Shown here piece after piece: positions 6,200 to 8,484 of a stretch of 8,484 nucleotides of DNA. The position numbers and the translations under genes are program-made. Source of the DNA: Spirochaetaceae bacterium (GTDB taxonomy: Bacteria; Spirochaetota; Spirochaetia; Treponematales; Breznakiellaceae); assembly GCA_031273985.1 (NCBI GenBank), contig JAISQV010000029.1, positions 1 through 8,484 of the forward strand, read 5' to 3'. Positions within the stretch are counted from its first letter, which is position 1. The number at the start of each line of letters is the position of its first letter. A model generated the notes under the pieces. The model was not told the origin of the DNA, did not search any database, and saw only the letters and a program-made list of their open reading frames with translations.

Positions 6200-6613
6200 A
6201 TGAACGTAGGGTTTTTTTGCCCTCCGGGTCAAGTTTCCCGGCGGGTTTTGCTCGTCCTTGCCCTCGCCCTCTGCTGCTCCTGCCGCCGGGATGATTCCGG
6301 GGCCCAGGCCCCTCCCCCAACGCCGCCCCTCTCAAGGCCCGTCATTGGTTACGGCGTCATAAGCGTCTCCTACACCCACGTTACCGCCGAGCCGGATCCC
6401 GCGGGGCTCTCCCTGGGCTACCTCCGGCAGGGGGCCATCGTCGAAGTGGTGGAACGCCGCTCCGTAAGCCGGGACGGGGCGGCGGAATTCTGGGTCTTTG
6501 TCTCCCCCCGGGCCGGGGAGGGGGCCTACCGGGGCTGGCTGCCCGCATCCCTCGTTCAAATTTACGACAACCTCTCCCAGGCGGAAACCGCGGCCCGGAG
6601 CCTCTCGCCATGA
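6200..6613 (+). CDS. Probable lipoprotein with SH3-like domain
   Basis: 137 residues. A basic pair (R14 R15) precedes a hydrophobic stretch (16-24) and LCCSC (24-28), which reads as a relaxed spirochaetal lipobox with C28 as the most likely lipidated residue; the exact cysteine is uncertain. A Pro-rich spacer (about 34-47) leads to a bacterial SH3-like domain at about 49-122: YGVISVSYTHVTAEPDP, LGYLRQGAIVEVVERR, FWVFV, then YRGWLPASLVQIYDN. Such domains usually bind cell-wall or protein ligands. It begins 3 nt from the divergent omptin start and its stop overlaps the DUF445 start by ATGA, so it is translated with that gene. TTG at residue 17 is a possible but less likely start. Confidence 0.75.
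   Translation: MNVGFFCPPGQVSRRVLLVLALALCCSCRRDDSGAQAPPPTPPLSRPVIGYGVISVSYTHVTAEPDPAGLSLGYLRQGAIVEVVERRSVSRDGAAEFWVFVSPRAGEGAYRGWLPASLVQIYDNLSQAETAARSLSP
6203..6232 (-). promoter_or_regulatory. Promoter for the omptin gene, leaderless
   Basis: Minus-strand TTGACC (6232-6227), an 18-nt spacer and TACGTT (6208-6203). Predicted transcription start is about 6197-6196, exactly at the preferred GTG. The promoter lies within the first codons of the divergent lipoprotein gene, so the two promoters face away from each other with only the start region between them. Confidence 0.45.
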
Positions 6614-7572
6614 TGTTCCTGCTCCCCTGGCTGCTTCCCCCGCTGGTTGGGGCGGCCATAGGTTACCTTACCAACGCCGTAGCGATCAAAATGCTCTTCC
6701 GGCCCCTCAAGGAGATACGGCTCTTTGCCGGAAAAGGCGGAAAGGGCATAAAACTTCCCTTTACGCCGGGCATACTCCCCCGGGAGCGGCACAAACTTGC
6801 CTCCAGCATAGGGGCCATGGTGGAGCGGGAACTCCTTACGGAGGAGATAGTCCGGGAGCGGCTCCGGCGGGAAAGCGTCCGGGAGACGGTGCGGAATTCC
6901 ATAGGGGCCCTCACGGCAAACCTGCTGCGCCTGAGCCCGGCGGAATTGTTCCGCGCGGAGCCACAGGGCGCCTATCCCGCCCTCTCCGCGCTGACCGAGG
7001 CGGTCTGGCCCCGCCTCGTGGACAGCCTCACGGCCTTCCTGGGAAAGCCCGACATACGCCGGGAACTGGAGGGGCAGGGCAAGAAACTCGTGGAAACGGC
7101 CATGGACGAACTTTCCGTTTTTCAGCGCTTTTTTGTCGAGGCGGGAAACTACGACACCGCCATTCAGGAGCGTATGCCCCGGATCGTCGACGACTTCATC
7201 CGGCGCATGGACACGCTTCTCCGGGACGGAAAAATGCGGGGCCGGGTACTCTCCGCCCTGGGGGAGGAGGGAAGCCAGGGCCTGGGTGAACTGCTGAACC
7301 TTCAGGGGGAGGTGAAGGAGGGCCTGGACCGCCTCATCGCGGATCGCCTCTTTGAGGCGGTGGACCGGCAGATAGGGCCCATCCTTTCCACCCTCGACAT
7401 AAAAACCATGGTGGAGGAGCGCATCGATTCCCTTGAGATGATCCGGGTTGAAAAGATAGTGCTGGATGTCATGGCCAATCAGTTTACGTGGATCAACCTC
7501 TTCGGCGGCATCCTCGGCGCCCTCATAGGCTTTTTCCAGGCCCTGCTCTCCCACTTCATGGCTCGCGTCTGA
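6610..7572 (+). CDS. DUF445 family membrane protein
   Basis: 320 residues. An N-terminal helix (about 4-20) leads into the family signature GAAIGYLTNAVAIKMLFRP (14-32), then PFTPGILPRERHKLASSIG (50-68). The middle (70-290) is long, charged and mostly helical. A C-terminal helix (about 294-316, WINLFGGILGALIGFFQALL) returns to the membrane. This matches DUF445 (YheB-like) proteins, whose biochemical role is unknown. GGAG lies 9 nt before the ATG, which overlaps the upstream stop as ATGA. It is the last gene of a two-gene unit ending at the terminator near 7700. Confidence 0.9.
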   Translation: MMFLLPWLLPPLVGAAIGYLTNAVAIKMLFRPLKEIRLFAGKGGKGIKLPFTPGILPRERHKLASSIGAMVERELLTEEIVRERLRRESVRETVRNSIGALTANLLRLSPAELFRAEPQGAYPALSALTEAVWPRLVDSLTAFLGKPDIRRELEGQGKKLVETAMDELSVFQRFFVEAGNYDTAIQERMPRIVDDFIRRMDTLLRDGKMRGRVLSALGEEGSQGLGELLNLQGEVKEGLDRLIADRLFEAVDRQIGPILSTLDIKTMVEERIDSLEMIRVEKIVLDVMANQFTWINLFGGILGALIGFFQALLSHFMARV

Positions 7573-7610
7573 CCCCCTGCATCTACACCGATAAAGATAA
7601 GGGCGTTCCC

Positions 7611-7685
7611 CTGCCGCCGGCGGTTTTCGGCAGCATAATAATAAATGAGGTACGGACAAACGGCACATAACGGGTCTGTATTATG
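7611..7685 (+). other. Structured 3' untranslated region after DUF445
   Basis: The 221-nt spacer between DUF445 and the antitoxin contains no gene I can support. It holds a CTGCCG/CGGCAG hairpin (7611-7616 with 7628-7633), then CATAA (7634-7638) pairing with TTATG (7681-7685) around TACGGAC (7651-7657) pairing with GTCTGTA (7674-7680, one G-U). The terminator follows. It could be a 3' UTR or a small RNA. Confidence 0.3.
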
Positions 7686-7699
7686 TAAAACTTGCTGCG

Positions 7700-7729
7700 A
7701 AGCGTCCGCCATGGACGGCGGGCGCTTTT
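7700..7729 (+). terminator. Rho-independent terminator of the lipoprotein/DUF445 unit
   Basis: An 11-bp stem AAGCGTCCGCC (7700-7710) with GGCGGGCGCTT (7717-7727), one G-U pair, loop ATGGAC, ending in a short TTTT run (7726-7729). It marks the edge between GC-rich backbone and the AT-rich island. Confidence 0.7.
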
Positions 7730-7744
7730 CATATATACGTTTAT

Positions 7745-7772
7745 TTGACTTTCTATTAATTTTGAATATAAT
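7745..7772 (+). promoter_or_regulatory. Promoter of the toxin-antitoxin module
   Basis: TTGACT (7745-7750), a 16-nt spacer and a perfect TATAAT (7767-7772). It is the closest match to consensus in the window and lies in AT-rich DNA. Transcription should begin near 7779. VapB-type antitoxins usually repress their own promoter, but I see no clear operator palindrome. Confidence 0.75.
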
Positions 7773-7779
7773 TATGCAC

Positions 7780-7785
7780 AAGGAG
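7780..7785 (+). promoter_or_regulatory. Shine-Dalgarno AAGGAG of the antitoxin gene
   Basis: AAGGAG lies 8 nt before the ATG at 7794. It is the strongest ribosome binding site in the window and contrasts with the backbone genes, which mostly lack one. Confidence 0.8.
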
Positions 7786-7793
7786 TTGAGTAA

Positions 7794-8018
7794 ATGATAA
7801 GAACGTTTTTTACACCAAAAGACAAGCAGATAACCTTGTCCATTCCGGAAAAATATGTTGGTGAAAAGCTGGAAATTATAGTTTTTCCCATAAAAGATGC
7901 CTCTTTTACGCCTAGTTCCTCTCAAAAAATACCTGTATTTGGCTGTGCAAAAGGAAAGTTTAAAATGTTAGATGATTTTGACGATCCCCTGGAAGACTTT
8001 ATGGAGTATATGCAATAA
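7794..8018 (+). CDS. VapB-type antitoxin partner of PIN toxin
   Basis: 74 residues. The N-terminal half (1-33) is short beta/basic sequence resembling a small dimeric DNA-binding domain, with KQITLSIPEKYVGEKLEIIVF typical of antitoxins paired with COG3744 PIN toxins. The C-terminal FGCAKGKFKMLDDFDDPLED (49-68) is the acidic toxin-wrapping tail that neutralises the nuclease. Its stop overlaps the toxin ATG (TAATG). Codon use is AT-rich, unlike all genes to the left. The gene appears intact, although its toxin is broken. Confidence 0.85.
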   Translation: MIRTFFTPKDKQITLSIPEKYVGEKLEIIVFPIKDASFTPSSSQKIPVFGCAKGKFKMLDDFDDPLEDFMEYMQ

Positions 8019-8334
8019 TGGATTTACTCTTGGATACACACACACTTATTTGGTTCTTCAATGGTGATATTCAATTATCCGAAAAAGCAAAACAAGCAAT
8101 TATTGATTCACAAAATCGAAAATATGTAAGCGTGGTTTCTTGGATTTAGTTGACGCTAATGGGTTTGAATTGCTTCCTGTTGACAAAGAACCAATTTTGC
8201 AATTAGAAAAACTTCCCTTTATTCACAGGGATCCCTTTGACCGATTGCTTGTTGCAACTGCAATTTCAGAAAAACTATATATTGTTACTAAGGACGATAA
8301 TATTAACCAATATTCAATCAATACAATTTGGTAA
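8018..8334 (+). pseudogene. PIN-domain (VapC-type) toxin disrupted by internal deletion
   Basis: The first 43 codons (8018-8146) encode the PIN N-terminus, MDLLLDTHTLIWFF with catalytic D6, through YVSVVSW, then hit TAG at 8147. The C-terminal half continues in another frame (about 8142-8334): DANGFELLPV, the HRDPFDRLLVATA motif with its catalytic Asp, and TKDDNINQYSINTIW at the normal end. Intact relatives are about 125-130 residues; roughly 25-30 codons between SVVSW and NGFELL are gone, including the WE segment with the second acidic active-site residue. The deletion also changes frame, so no active toxin can be made. Two separate short ORFs are not a credible alternative, since the halves join into one family. 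Confidence 0.88.
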
Positions 8335-8356
8335 AATTTATTTTTTCTTCCCTTTT

Positions 8357-8390
8357 CGTCTGTGTGGTCTGTGCCTTCTTCGTGGTTAAT
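8357..8390. repeat. Low-complexity CACAGAC/CACGAAG-type intergenic sequence
   Basis: On the minus strand the sequence reads AACCACGAAGAAGGCACAG then ACCACACAGACG, containing CACAGAC twice (about 9 nt apart). From memory, strings of this CCACGAAG/CACAGAC type recur between genes in various bacterial genomes. It lies at the right edge of the AT-rich island. Confidence 0.3.
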
Positions 8391-8416
8391 ATTCTCTCCG
8401 TTACTACCCGCCGGCG

Positions 8417-8484
8417 CTACCCCCGGATAAGCCCCAGCCCGGCCAGCGCCGCCCGCAGGGGGGCCTCGTTCACCGGCGAAAGCG
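8417..8484 (-). CDS. 3' end of an unidentified GC-rich gene
   Basis: Minus strand from the window edge: an open frame of 21 residues ending LRAALAGLGLIRG and a TAG at 8417-8419. One other frame is also open but uses unlikely codons. The Ala/Leu-rich helix and GC-rich third positions match the backbone genes. Too little is visible to name a family. Confidence 0.5.
   Translation of the reverse strand, partial: LSPVNEAPLRAALAGLGLIRG

Noticed and set aside
6197..6232. TTG at 6232 as the omptin start
   Set aside because: It has no Shine-Dalgarno, overlaps the lipoprotein gene, and is better explained as a -35 element; the GTG at 6196 begins a canonical signal peptide. It is not fully excluded.
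6562..7668. 368-residue minus-strand open frame antisense to DUF445
   Set aside because: Antisense shadow; the plus-strand frame has the DUF445 signature, a ribosome binding site and overlap with its neighbour.
7479..7925. 148-residue minus-strand open frame crossing the terminator and antitoxin
   Set aside because: It spans two regions of opposite base composition, crosses a terminator and promoter of the other strand, and resembles no family.
8140..8334. A separate 64-residue gene starting at TTG 8140
   Set aside because: It is the displaced C-terminal half of the PIN toxin, with no ribosome binding site of its own.
1..8484. CRISPR arrays, tRNA or rRNA genes and transposase genes
   Set aside because: No regularly spaced repeats, cloverleaf, rRNA signature or transposase motif was seen on either strand.

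Overview
The window looks like a stretch of chromosome from a GC-rich spirochaete, most likely a Treponema-type bacterium such as the termite-gut treponemes. This is inferred from the protein styles (a class A PBP with an unusual linker, a relaxed spirochaetal lipobox, a dCache-like sensor of a kind seen in spirochaetes), frequent GTG/TTG starts and sparse Shine-Dalgarno sites. No rRNA or single-copy marker gene is present to prove it.

Layout. Positions 1-4131 are all on the minus strand: a bifunctional class A penicillin-binding protein (4131 to 1480), an 8-nt gap, a small ParB-fold protein ending in an amphipathic helix (1471 to 1076), then a membrane sensor with a dCache-like periplasmic domain that runs off the left edge (893 to <1). 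A 290-nt divergent spacer (4132-4418) holds the PBP promoter, a strong candidate structured RNA on the minus strand, and a small repeat element. On the plus strand follow a four-helix membrane protein (4425-4841) and a MutT-type Nudix hydrolase (4841-5383) coupled by a TAATG overlap. The Nudix frame runs 180 bases into the 3' end of the convergent omptin-family outer-membrane protease gene (6196 to 5204, minus). Three bases beyond the omptin start, a lipoprotein with an SH3-like domain (6200-6613) is read rightward and overlaps by ATGA a DUF445 membrane protein (6610-7572), closed by a terminator.

From about 7730 to 8345 the DNA becomes strikingly AT-rich and carries its own consensus promoter and Shine-Dalgarno site driving a VapB-type antitoxin and a PIN-domain toxin gene ruined by an internal deletion: a decayed, horizontally acquired toxin-antitoxin module. 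The last 68 bases are the 3' end of an unidentified GC-rich minus-strand gene.

The common theme is the cell envelope: peptidoglycan synthesis, an outer-membrane protease, a lipoprotein, several membrane proteins and a transmembrane sensor. The most unusual items are the ParB-fold/amphipathic-helix protein coupled to the PBP, the candidate RNA with a purine-rich internal loop, the omptin in a probable spirochaete, and the back-to-back promoters that predict leaderless mRNAs.
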